Assembly (NCBI GenBank): GCA_026003335.1
Contig: BPHB01000001.1
Span: forward strand, 1,324,591 to 1,388,590
From: Chitinophagales bacterium
Lineage (GTDB): Bacteria > Bacteroidota > Bacteroidia > Chitinophagales > CAIOSU01
Direction of reading: 5' to 3'
DNA: 64,000 nt
Shown: positions 19,875 to 27,702 of the stretch, piece after piece
How positions within the stretch are numbered: position 1 is the first letter of the stretch
Layout: each line of letters starts with the position of its first letter
Translations under genes and position numbers: made by a program
The notes under the pieces: generated by a model
Database searches by the model: none
What the model was told of the DNA's origin: nothing
The model's input: only the letters and a program-made list of their open reading frames with translations

Positions 19875-22091
19875 ATGGACAGAAAACGTCCCCGCAACTC
19901 CCCCACCGGTACGACCAGGAAGTTAGGTTCCGGCAAAGGCTTTGTTTCTTTGCTTGTGTCTCATTATTGGTATTTCCTTTTACCGTTGTGTGCCTTCATA
20001 TTATTCAGCAACACCCTGCACATTGGTTTTCCCGGGGATGACCCGGCCGTAATAAAAAATCATCGTTTCGTACAGGAAGGTATCAAAGGCACTGGTAAAA
20101 TTTTTACACATGGATTCTATGATGCCTATGAATATAAAGACCCGGCTTACAATGACCCGCTTTACCGTCCGGTGGTGCTTCTTTCCTTTGCCATTGGTAA
20201 AACCCTCTGGGATAATAACCCGGTTATTGAACATGGTATAAACATTTTGCTCTATGCTGTCTGTGGCATACTGCTGTTTTATTTTTTGAACCTGACCGGA
20301 GCTACTCCCTCGCCTGTTACAGCTGGTGTAGTCGTCCTGCTCTTTCTTGTACATCCGGTGCATACGGAAGCAGTGGCAAGCATCAAAAACCGTGATGAAC
20401 TGCTTTGCCTGATTTTTATGCTGGGCACGCTGGTATCCCTGGTTCAGTTCATAAAGACCGAAAAACGCACTTTTCTCTTTGCCACCTTTCTGAGTTTTGT
20501 GCTGTGTCTGCTTTCAAAAGAAATGGGCATAACACTGCTCGCGCTCATGCCCCTAACCATTTTTTACGTCCAGCAGGATTTTAAAATCTCCCGCTGGCTT
20601 GTCCTGCTTATACCGGCAGTGGTGCTTGCTGCCCTTTACCTTGCGGTAAAATTTTTGGTTTGCGGCAGTCTTATAAACCCCAGCCTGCACTTCATGGATA
20701 ATTCGCTGCTTGCTGCCCAATCCTGGGCTGATATGCTGGCCACCAACTTTCTTATTCTTCTTAAATACCTCTGCATGCTTGTTTTCCCGTATCGCCTTGG
20801 CTGGGATTATGCATACCACCAGATACCAACGGTGAGCTGGCTGCATCCACTTCCCATGTTATCTCTGCTCATTCATGTGGCACTGCTCGCCTATGCTTTT
20901 GCCGGACTGCGCAAGAAACACTTTATTGCCTATGGGCTGCTATTTTATTTCATTACCCTCTCAGTTGTTTCTAACCTCTTTGTAAAAATCAGCAGCACCA
21001 TGGCTGACCGTTTCCTGTTCGCTCCCTCCGCAGGCTTTATTCTTGCAGCCGTACTCACAACAGCATTGTTGCTGGGTAAAATTGCGGACAAACAAATCAG
21101 GTCGGCTTTATCCTCAAGCCTCACCGTGATAGTAATCGGACTTCTGGCATATAAGACGTATGCCCAGAATAATATTTGGGCTGACCCTTTCAGCATAGCA
21201 CAAAATGGAGTGAAAGTTTCCCCTAACAGTGCTAGGGCTCATCTGTTTCTGGGACACGAATATATTTCCCGATCTGGTCAAACCCGGGATCGCATCCAAC
21301 AGGTGCAACTCATTAAAAAAGGTATTGCCTGCTACCAGCGCAGCCTGACCATTTATCCTCAATATAGCGGTGCGCTGAACAGTCTGGGTAGAGTCTATCA
21401 CTCGCTCGGTATGCCCGATAGTGCCCTGTACTACTTCCGGCAAGTGCCTCCGGGCGACAGGGAATATCCTCTGGCATGCTACGGAATGGGCGATGCCTGG
21501 TATTCCCTGGGACAGAAGGATTCAGCCCTCTACTATTTCATGAAAATACCGGAAGATGAAGTGGTATTTGGTCTTGCCGCCAACAGCATCGGATTTATGT
21601 ATTCACAGATGAATCGTCCTGATGAAGCGCTTCGCTATTTGAAGAAAGTGCGCCCGGAAAATCCTTCTTATGGGAAAGCTTCCATGAACATAGGCAAGTT
21701 ATTCATCAACGAAGGGCTACCCGACAGTGCCCTGCATTACTTTCTCAAGGTTCCCCCTGATGATGCCGCTTTCGCGTCAGCGCGCGTGGAGGCTGCCCGC
21801 GTTCTCATAGATCAAAAGAAGTATGCCGAAGCCATTGAAGTGCTGGAAAAGGTCGGGCGCAATCAGGGAGCTGTCCCCTACCGCAATGCGCTTTACTTTA
21901 GTGGAAGGGCTTTTTATGAAATGGGAGACCTGCAGTCAGCCCTTTACTATTTTCATAATGCCACTCTGATTGATCCGGGTTTCCGCCCTGCTTACGAAGC
22001 CATGGCACAAACCTATAAAGCAGCCGGTGATGAGGAAAAAGCTGCCTACTACACCCGGCTGGCACAAACAAAACCTGAACCCACAAACTGA
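19875..22091 (+). CDS. TMTC-like GT-C membrane protein with TPR tail
   Basis: About 738 residues from the ATG at 19875; a GTG at 19857 would add six residues. The N-terminal 430 residues have around ten membrane helices. The first loop has GDDPAVIKNHRF, matching the acidic pair expected in GT-C glycosyltransferases, and HPVHTEAVASIKNRDELLC closely resembles the TMTC O-mannosyltransferase signature. The C-terminal 300 residues are TPRs (repeated ALYYF, PDSALYYF, SLGR.Y.SLG). Role by family: transfer of a sugar from a lipid carrier to proteins on the outer face of the inner membrane. Donor and acceptor are unknown. No other glycosylation genes are adjacent. It is convergent with tRNA-Arg. Confidence 0.7.
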   Translation: MDRKRPRNSPTGTTRKLGSGKGFVSLLVSHYWYFLLPLCAFILFSNTLHIGFPGDDPAVIKNHRFVQEGIKGTGKIFTHGFYDAYEYKDPAYNDPLYRPVVLLSFAIGKTLWDNNPVIEHGINILLYAVCGILLFYFLNLTGATPSPVTAGVVVLLFLVHPVHTEAVASIKNRDELLCLIFMLGTLVSLVQFIKTEKRTFLFATFLSFVLCLLSKEMGITLLALMPLTIFYVQQDFKISRWLVLLIPAVVLAALYLAVKFLVCGSLINPSLHFMDNSLLAAQSWADMLATNFLILLKYLCMLVFPYRLGWDYAYHQIPTVSWLHPLPMLSLLIHVALLAYAFAGLRKKHFIAYGLLFYFITLSVVSNLFVKISSTMADRFLFAPSAGFILAAVLTTALLLGKIADKQIRSALSSSLTVIVIGLLAYKTYAQNNIWADPFSIAQNGVKVSPNSARAHLFLGHEYISRSGQTRDRIQQVQLIKKGIACYQRSLTIYPQYSGALNSLGRVYHSLGMPDSALYYFRQVPPGDREYPLACYGMGDAWYSLGQKDSALYYFMKIPEDEVVFGLAANSIGFMYSQMNRPDEALRYLKKVRPENPSYGKASMNIGKLFINEGLPDSALHYFLKVPPDDAAFASARVEAARVLIDQKKYAEAIEVLEKVGRNQGAVPYRNALYFSGRAFYEMGDLQSALYYFHNATLIDPGFRPAYEAMAQTYKAAGDEEKAAYYTRLAQTKPEPTN

Positions 22092-22124
22092 AGCGTGCGC
22101 CTGCCAGCCGTAACCTATGGCATG

Positions 22125-22198
22125 TGACCCCGGCAGGACTCGAACCTGCGACCAATAGCTTAGAAGGCTACTGCTCTAATCCACTGAGCTACGGGGCC
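22125..22198 (-). tRNA. tRNA-Arg (anticodon TCT)
   Basis: A full cloverleaf on the minus strand: acceptor GGCCCCG pairs with CGGGGTC (one G-T), D-arm TAGCTCAGTGGATTAGAGCA, anticodon loop CTTCTAA with anticodon TCT (reads AGA), T-arm CGCAGGTTCGAATCCTGCG. The discriminator base is A; CCA is not encoded. No remnant of an integrated element is seen next to it. Confidence 0.95.
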
Positions 22199-22231
22199 TT
22201 AAACTGAACTGCAAATTTAATAAAGAAGATT

Positions 22232-22790
22232 TCAGCGAAGAATGGTGAAGCGTTGAGTTGCGGAACTCCGGTCATCTGATATCCGCAACAGATATGCTCC
22301 CTCCTGAAGAAAGCTGAGATCAAGCTCATACTGTCGCGTATCCATCTGTAGCGATTTCCGGTAAACGTATTGCCCAGGCATATCCATGGCATCAATATTT
22401 ATCTTCTCCGTCTATGATTTTGTAATTTCAATAAACAACTTCCTCTTGGTGAGCGTTGGGAAAATCCTGAAATCAAATTCTGATTCTATCGGCCGGGCCG
22501 AAGTAGGACAATCGGGGACATAAAAGAATAAGAGACGGGATTAGAAACATTGCCGCATTGATCTTCAAGGTTTCCGCTCAATGTCAGTATATAGCTTCCC
22601 ATGACGGCAATTGGCTGGATTAAGGTGATTGTTACCTCCCGTTCCCTGATAAGATTGTGTTTACATATACCCGTTGTTGCAAAGGGGAATCACTCCGATT
22701 CAGTCCTGCTCGGGGCCGGTGACCTGAGGCAACAGCAGGCAGGGGCAGCAGCAGGAGCGTGATGATTAAGCTGTTGATCTTTCCTACTTG
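22232..22790 (-). pseudogene. Decayed, internally deleted T9SS substrate gene
   Basis: Minus-strand fragments in different frames read as one former gene. Near 22785-22700: a signal peptide without start codon (KINSLIITLLLLPLPAVASG). Then, in another frame, an Ig-like segment (VTITLIQPI..., SYILTLSGNLEDQCGNVS). After a one-base frameshift near TCTTTTATG (about 22510) come the sorting-domain pieces FRIFPTLTKRKLFIEI, an in-frame TAG, then INIDAMDMPGQYVYRKSLQ and LSFLQEGAYLLRISD, ending RFTILR and TGA at 22232-22234. Both ends of a T9SS-secreted protein survive but the middle is gone. This explains the otherwise gene-free 670 bp between the tRNA and ung. Confidence 0.75.
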
Positions 22791-22871
22791 AATCTTAAAA
22801 ATACATCTTCCCCCTGACGTTGTGAAAATACTCTCCTCATTTTATAAGTTAGCGCAAGCATTTTTAGATGT

Positions 22872-23552
22872 ATGGCTGACGTTGCCCCCCAGATTGAAGC
22901 ATCCTGGAAGGCGATTCTTGATGAAGAATTCCAAAAGCCTTACTTCCGGAAAATAAAAGACACGCTGGTGGCCGAGAAAAACAGCGGAAAGACTATCTAC
23001 CCGCCCGGACCGCTCATCTTCAATGCCTTTAACCTCACCCCTTTTGATGCAGTGAAAGTAGTGATTCTCGGGCAGGATCCCTATCACGGCAAAGGTCAGG
23101 CACACGGGCTATGCTTTTCGGTGCCCAGAGGTATAGCTCCTCCCCCGTCACTGGTCAATATTTTCAAAGAGTTGCACGATGACACGGGCATTCCGATACC
23201 GTCACATGGCAACCTGGAGAAATGGGCAAGGCAGGGCGTGTTTCTGCTCAATGCCATTCTCACGGTACGTGCCGGTGAGCCGGCCTCCCACAGCAAAATA
23301 GGCTGGCAGTATTTTACGGATGCCGTCATCCGGAATTTGTCTGAACAACGTGCCGGACTTGTATTTCTGCTCTGGGGCAAATTCGCTCAGGAGAAGGCCG
23401 CCCTTATTGACCCAACGCGGCATCATATTCTCCGGGCTGCTCATCCTTCGCCTTACTCGGCAAGTGGTTTCTTCGGCTGCAAACACTTTTCCAAAACCAA
23501 CGAGGTTCTGCAACATGAGGGATATAACCCGATTGATTGGCAGCTGGATTAA
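22872..23552 (+). CDS. ung: Uracil-DNA glycosylase, family 1
   Basis: 226 residues, the usual length. Removes uracil from DNA to start base excision repair. Motif A GQDPYH at 67-72 carries the catalytic Asp69; motif [14 protein letters not shown] starts at His191, the second catalytic residue and minor-groove loop. FSVPRG and [14 protein letters not shown] also match the family. The ATG at 22872 gives the normal N-terminus ([14 protein letters not shown]). It stands alone, ends in its own terminator and converges on the next gene with 2 bp between stop codons. Confidence 0.97.
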   Translation: MADVAPQIEASWKAILDEEFQKPYFRKIKDTLVAEKNSGKTIYPPGPLIFNAFNLTPFDAVKVVILGQDPYHGKGQAHGLCFSVPRGIAPPPSLVNIFKELHDDTGIPIPSHGNLEKWARQGVFLLNAILTVRAGEPASHSKIGWQYFTDAVIRNLSEQRAGLVFLLWGKFAQEKAALIDPTRHHILRAAHPSPYSASGFFGCKHFSKTNEVLQHEGYNPIDWQLD

Positions 23553-23554
23553 AT

Positions 23555-26197
23555 CTATCTTACCTGATAAGCAATCAGGTTATTTTTTTCATCTCCGGCT
23601 ATAACCACATTTCTGCCTGTTTCAAATAAGTCAGCCATGATAAAAGGAGTGCTGGCAGACAGGGGGAAACCCTGATAAATGGCAAATGTTGAGTCCAGAT
23701 AATAAATCTTACGCGCCTCTGACGAAAGCAGGCCAACATTCTTTTTATCATTGACTTCCACAATGAACACCTTGTTTATTTTTTCGGCAAAAGAAGGCGA
23801 GGCTACTTCTTTCAGGTTTTCATCATAAATTTTAACAATCAATGAATCTGCAAATACGAATTCATAGCGGCCATCTCCCAACAGGTCATCGTAGAGGAGG
23901 TCAAAAAAGTTTTTCGGTATGTTTTGTTTCTGCTTACTGAAGGAGCCATTGCGGTAAACTTTATAGAGATTTCCGTCTTTATCGGCATTCATCAGCTGAA
24001 AATTATCGCGTGTAAGGCGAAGACCGAAATCGGTGTCAAATACGTAATCCAGCTTAATGGGCTTGGCTCTGCGTTCTCCTCTGCGGTTAAAATAGAATAC
24101 TTCTCCGTTTTCATTGGCTGCAATGAGGTAATCTTTTCCTTCCACCAAAGCATATTTCATTGGATAGCGCACCCTGCCGGTATTTTTCTGTGGACTCCAT
24201 CCCGGCAGGGGCTTGCCGCTTTTATAAAAACCGTAAATGTTGCCATTTTCACAGGCGACAAAAAGCCGGTAATCCCGGTTCTTATCATAGTCTGTAATAA
24301 GAAGCCCGTTAGTAGCCGGTGCAGGCAATCTCAGCGGGTATGATGCCACATTATCGCCTTTGCGGTCAATCACATATATCATATTTGCCGTATTGAAAGC
24401 ATACTGCAGCTTGGTGTTTTCATAAAAGTCTATCAAATAAATTTTACTCATTATTAAACCATCCAGCTGACGCTTCCAAAGTATTTTTCCGGCTTTGGTG
24501 ATCAGATACAGATTATACAGGGAATCCTGGACAAGTATTTCTTTTTCATTGGTGTAATGATTGACAACAAATACCGGAGCCATAGCCGCGGGGGCATCAA
24601 GCCTTACTTGCCATAGTACGTTACGATAGTCATCCGTCTGGGTTGAGTGCATTATGTATCCGCTAGTGAAAAATATATTTTCATAATAGTTGAACTGGAG
24701 CGCAGCAGGACTGAAATGCAGAAAGTTTTTGTCGCCCTTACGGATATCCGTGAGCAAACTGTTACTAAGTGCGGCATGGAGTATTTCTGCGCATCGGGAA
24801 GTATTGAAATATATATAAAGATTAGCCGAAGAAGTCAGGTTGCGCTCAAAGACCATGTACTCGGGGTCATTGGCAAGAGTCTGATTATCTTCATAGTTGC
24901 CCAGTATTGTTTTAATCACCGACACCTGATTGGCGAAGACAACAAAATTATCTACCACCGTGTAATACGGAGAGCTGATTTGAACAAAATGATGATCAAA
25001 CAGGCGGCTCAGGCTATCCGTGGATGCAAGCTGCCCAATGGGGTATGCTTTGAATTCTTCCAGTTGCAGGTCAGCTCCGGTAAACCGCGCCCGCTCGGCC
25101 AGGCTTTGTATTGCAATGTCAGGGTCAATGGCTTTTACAATTAAAAAAGCATCTTCCTGAAAATTTTTATCCAGCGGCTCAAGCACTCCGAAACACCACT
25201 CATTCCCCATCCAGTTGCGAAAGTTGTCCAGCTCAGGAGAGAGAATTTTCCCCAGCCTGCTCATGTATGCATAAAAATCATCAGCAGAGTAATAAAAAAA
25301 CAGAGCCGTTTTGTAGGGCATCACCCGGGTAAGCTCAATCTGTGAAACTGTTGGCACCGTAAACCTGCTCAGATAATGATCCTCTGCAAAACGGGTGTAG
25401 CCATTAATGATAAAAGAGTTATTTCTGATTTTCAGATCCAATTCCATCCATCCGGCAAAATCAGCCAGCGGCTGAAACAGATTCGCGTATTCTTCATTAA
25501 AAATCATAGGCAGATAGCTGCGTATGTGATCAAAACGGATATAAACTATTCCATCGGCATCCTCACCGCCCAGGTCGCTCACTTCTCTGAAACCTGGATC
25601 ATCCAGCAATGATACGCCCGATCGCAATTGGGCTATTGCCTCTTCCACCAGAAAAGGAGTGTAGCTAATCAGTAATAGTCCGTTCACAAAAGACACAGAC
25701 ACCGGCTTTTTTGCGGATGCAAGGGTTATTTCATAAATGACTTCATCCCGATAGATCCGCCTGCCGAAATCGCGCTCATCAGGTGCTTCAGTGAAAAGAG
25801 CAAACTTTTCGCGACTGAACTTCTTGCTCTTTATGACATACAGAAAATCAAATGCATCCCTTCCGGTTATGCTCAAACTGGCGAGCATGGTAGAGCCCTC
25901 ACGGAGGCTGAAAGTTGTATCGTGTAATTTTATCCGGAACAGGCTGTCCACTGCATCCAACTGATACATCAGTTTACGGTAAAAAGCCGCCTTGCTTAAG
26001 TCTTCGTGAAAAGCCGCTTCCCGAAATTTTTTCATTGACTCTGCCGGCTGCCTGAATTCAAACACTAGTGACACCGAAGTCGGCAGGGCCTCATATCCGG
26101 ATCGGTTTTCTGACATCACCAGCACCAGCCGGATATAAGCCGCTGTGACAGCAATCAACACCATTACCAATAAGCCAATCAGCCAGTATCCTCTCAT
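23555..26197 (-). CDS. Large membrane-anchored protein with C-terminal propeller-like repeats
   Basis: 880 residues with one N-terminal membrane segment (WLIGLLVMVLIAVTAAYI); the rest is expected outside the inner membrane. Residues 35-520 are a mixed alpha/beta region reminiscent of DUF3352-type proteins (EALPTSVSLVFEFRQP, TMLASLSITGRDAFDFLYVI). Residues 520-880 have repeated blades of the type LLITDYDKNRDYRLFVA, GNIYGFYKSGKPLPGW, GEVFYFNRRGERR and GNLYKVYRNG, suggesting a PQQ/FG-GAP-like beta propeller. The protein ends NVVIAGDEKNNLIAYQVR. No catalytic motif is recognised. A periplasmic scaffold or sensor is possible but unproven. It is monocistronic. Confidence 0.6.
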   Translation of the reverse strand: MRGYWLIGLLVMVLIAVTAAYIRLVLVMSENRSGYEALPTSVSLVFEFRQPAESMKKFREAAFHEDLSKAAFYRKLMYQLDAVDSLFRIKLHDTTFSLREGSTMLASLSITGRDAFDFLYVIKSKKFSREKFALFTEAPDERDFGRRIYRDEVIYEITLASAKKPVSVSFVNGLLLISYTPFLVEEAIAQLRSGVSLLDDPGFREVSDLGGEDADGIVYIRFDHIRSYLPMIFNEEYANLFQPLADFAGWMELDLKIRNNSFIINGYTRFAEDHYLSRFTVPTVSQIELTRVMPYKTALFFYYSADDFYAYMSRLGKILSPELDNFRNWMGNEWCFGVLEPLDKNFQEDAFLIVKAIDPDIAIQSLAERARFTGADLQLEEFKAYPIGQLASTDSLSRLFDHHFVQISSPYYTVVDNFVVFANQVSVIKTILGNYEDNQTLANDPEYMVFERNLTSSANLYIYFNTSRCAEILHAALSNSLLTDIRKGDKNFLHFSPAALQFNYYENIFFTSGYIMHSTQTDDYRNVLWQVRLDAPAAMAPVFVVNHYTNEKEILVQDSLYNLYLITKAGKILWKRQLDGLIMSKIYLIDFYENTKLQYAFNTANMIYVIDRKGDNVASYPLRLPAPATNGLLITDYDKNRDYRLFVACENGNIYGFYKSGKPLPGWSPQKNTGRVRYPMKYALVEGKDYLIAANENGEVFYFNRRGERRAKPIKLDYVFDTDFGLRLTRDNFQLMNADKDGNLYKVYRNGSFSKQKQNIPKNFFDLLYDDLLGDGRYEFVFADSLIVKIYDENLKEVASPSFAEKINKVFIVEVNDKKNVGLLSSEARKIYYLDSTFAIYQGFPLSASTPFIMADLFETGRNVVIAGDEKNNLIAYQVR
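23562..23588 (+). terminator. Intrinsic terminator of ung
   Basis: Stem ACCTGAT (23562-23568) with ATCAGGT (23574-23580), 5-nt loop, followed by TATTTTTTT. It begins 10 bp past the ung stop and lies inside the last codons of the convergent gene, so the same bases code the C-terminus NLIAYQVR on the other strand. Confidence 0.75.
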
Positions 26198-26363
26198 GTA
26201 TTAAAATGTACGGTGCGGTTTTGTGGGCAATTTTTGAATCATTTCTGACAGTAGCGGATTATTATGTATACTTCGGAGTTCATGTGCCTGAATTTAACTT
26301 CAAAACTAAAGTATTGCCCCTTGTATGTAATATTGCTGCAGCGAATGATGCCAACTTATAGCT

Positions 26364-26750
26364 GTGCATAAAGGTGTTTTCTCCCTAATTGCCTTTTTAG
26401 GCCTGCTTGCCGTGGCTATTGGTGCGTTTGCCGCCCATGGGCTGAAGCCCCGTTTAAGCGAACAGGCTTTGCAATGGATGGAGACCGGAAACCGCTATCA
26501 TTTTTATCACACCCTGGCAGCGCTTGCGGCAGCCTGCCTGCACAACAGAAGACCCACCGCACTGTTTTATTATTCTTTACTGGCGTTCATTACAGGAATT
26601 GTCCTGTTCAGCGGCTCCTTGTATGTGATGGCGTTGACCGGGTTTACTGCTGCAGGTATTGTCACTCCCCTGGGCGGCCTGAGTTTTATGGTTGGCTGGC
26701 TGCTGTTGGGATTTGCTGTATGGAAGGATTTTGCTGCATCCGGGCACTGA
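26364..26750 (+). CDS. DUF423 (YgdD/TMEM256-type) inner-membrane protein
   Basis: 128 residues with four membrane helices. Family hallmarks are FLGLLAVAIGAFAAHGLK at the N-terminus, W.ETGNRYHFYHTLA in the first loop, and FSGSLYVMALTG and TPLGGLSFM.GWL later. The start is GTG at 26364; the ATGs just upstream are out of frame. The biochemical role of DUF423 is not known. It is divergent from the preceding large protein and convergent with DUF4249. Confidence 0.85.
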   Translation: MHKGVFSLIAFLGLLAVAIGAFAAHGLKPRLSEQALQWMETGNRYHFYHTLAALAAACLHNRRPTALFYYSLLAFITGIVLFSGSLYVMALTGFTAAGIVTPLGGLSFMVGWLLLGFAVWKDFAASGH

Positions 26751-26783
26751 ACAACACCGCATCCGAATCTGGCAGGCAAACTT

Positions 26784-27701
26784 TCATTTTAATTTTATCA
26801 TCGCAGAATGTATTGCGCTGCCTGCAAAAATGCCGTATCCGTTCTTTACATTTCCGTAAACCGGAAGAAAATCATCATCCTCATTGCTTGACCGCTGCTG
26901 CTTAAGTGTTTTGATATAATCATAATAGGCCTGTGATATATGGAGCAGATCCACATATAAGTTTACCTCCTCATAGCGGCTTAAACGCACAGCTTTAAAA
27001 TGCAGGGTAAGCTTCATTTGCCTGCCGTTAAAAGTGCCATCGGAAAAAAGTATAGACCAACTACTTTCCTGAAAAAAATCCGACAGCTCCTCCTCCGGAG
27101 TAGCTTTCCGCCCATCGCTGGTAGTTGATATTACCGTATCTCCGGTTGTTTCGTTGACCACAGCCCTCTGCATCTGTAGCCAGGTGTTCAGACGATACAT
27201 ATTTTTTTCCGCAGCAATATCGCTAAAGAATATTTCCACTATTCCGTCCTGATTCTGACTGGCATCTCCTTTGGACACCAGACGTACCGAATCCATGCGT
27301 ATAAGGACAGGCATGCGCTCGTTTGCGGTTACTATACCATAATGAGGATGCTCCACCCGTATGGAATACTTTTTACCGAAAACCGGAGTAAAGGATGACT
27401 GGTAAGCACCAAAGGTATTAGCAGTGTCTGAAGGTACGTAAACCAGAACCTCGCGAAAGGTATCTTCCTCATAAAGATACACTCTGGCATCTGCAACAGA
27501 AACAATATTCATAGGGGCAAGGATGGAAGAGCTTCTTGTAAGATACAGGCGAAAAGAACTGTAATTATCAAACAGGCAGTTAACCGTCAGTTGCGTATCC
27601 ACCATAGTCTCCGGAGGAATATATTCTTTTTCACAGGAACTTAATCCTGTAAGAAGAACCAGGAGGAACACCCTGCATTGCTGTCCGGATGGTATTGACA
27701 T
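26784..27701 (-). CDS. DUF4249 lipoprotein partner of the TonB receptor
   Basis: 305 residues. Lipobox LTGLSSC near residue 23 predicts a lipoprotein, probably on the outer membrane. The following region (TQLTVNCLFDN...F.LYLTRS) and the Ig-like pattern (GKKYSIRVEHP.YG.VTA) match DUF4249. Its ATG is one base past the stop of the upstream TonB-receptor gene, so the two are co-transcribed. DUF4249 proteins regularly pair with CarboxypepD_reg-type receptors; they are thought to help receptor uptake or assembly, but the ligand is unknown. Confidence 0.85.
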   Translation of the reverse strand: MSIPSGQQCRVFLLVLLTGLSSCEKEYIPPETMVDTQLTVNCLFDNYSSFRLYLTRSSSILAPMNIVSVADARVYLYEEDTFREVLVYVPSDTANTFGAYQSSFTPVFGKKYSIRVEHPHYGIVTANERMPVLIRMDSVRLVSKGDASQNQDGIVEIFFSDIAAEKNMYRLNTWLQMQRAVVNETTGDTVISTTSDGRKATPEEELSDFFQESSWSILFSDGTFNGRQMKLTLHFKAVRLSRYEEVNLYVDLLHISQAYYDYIKTLKQQRSSNEDDDFLPVYGNVKNGYGIFAGSAIHSAMIKLK

Positions 27702-27702
27702 G

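Noticed and set aside
22125-22198. tRNA-Arg as an integration site for a mobile element
   Set aside because: No integrase, no repeat of the tRNA 3' end and no foreign-looking genes nearby.
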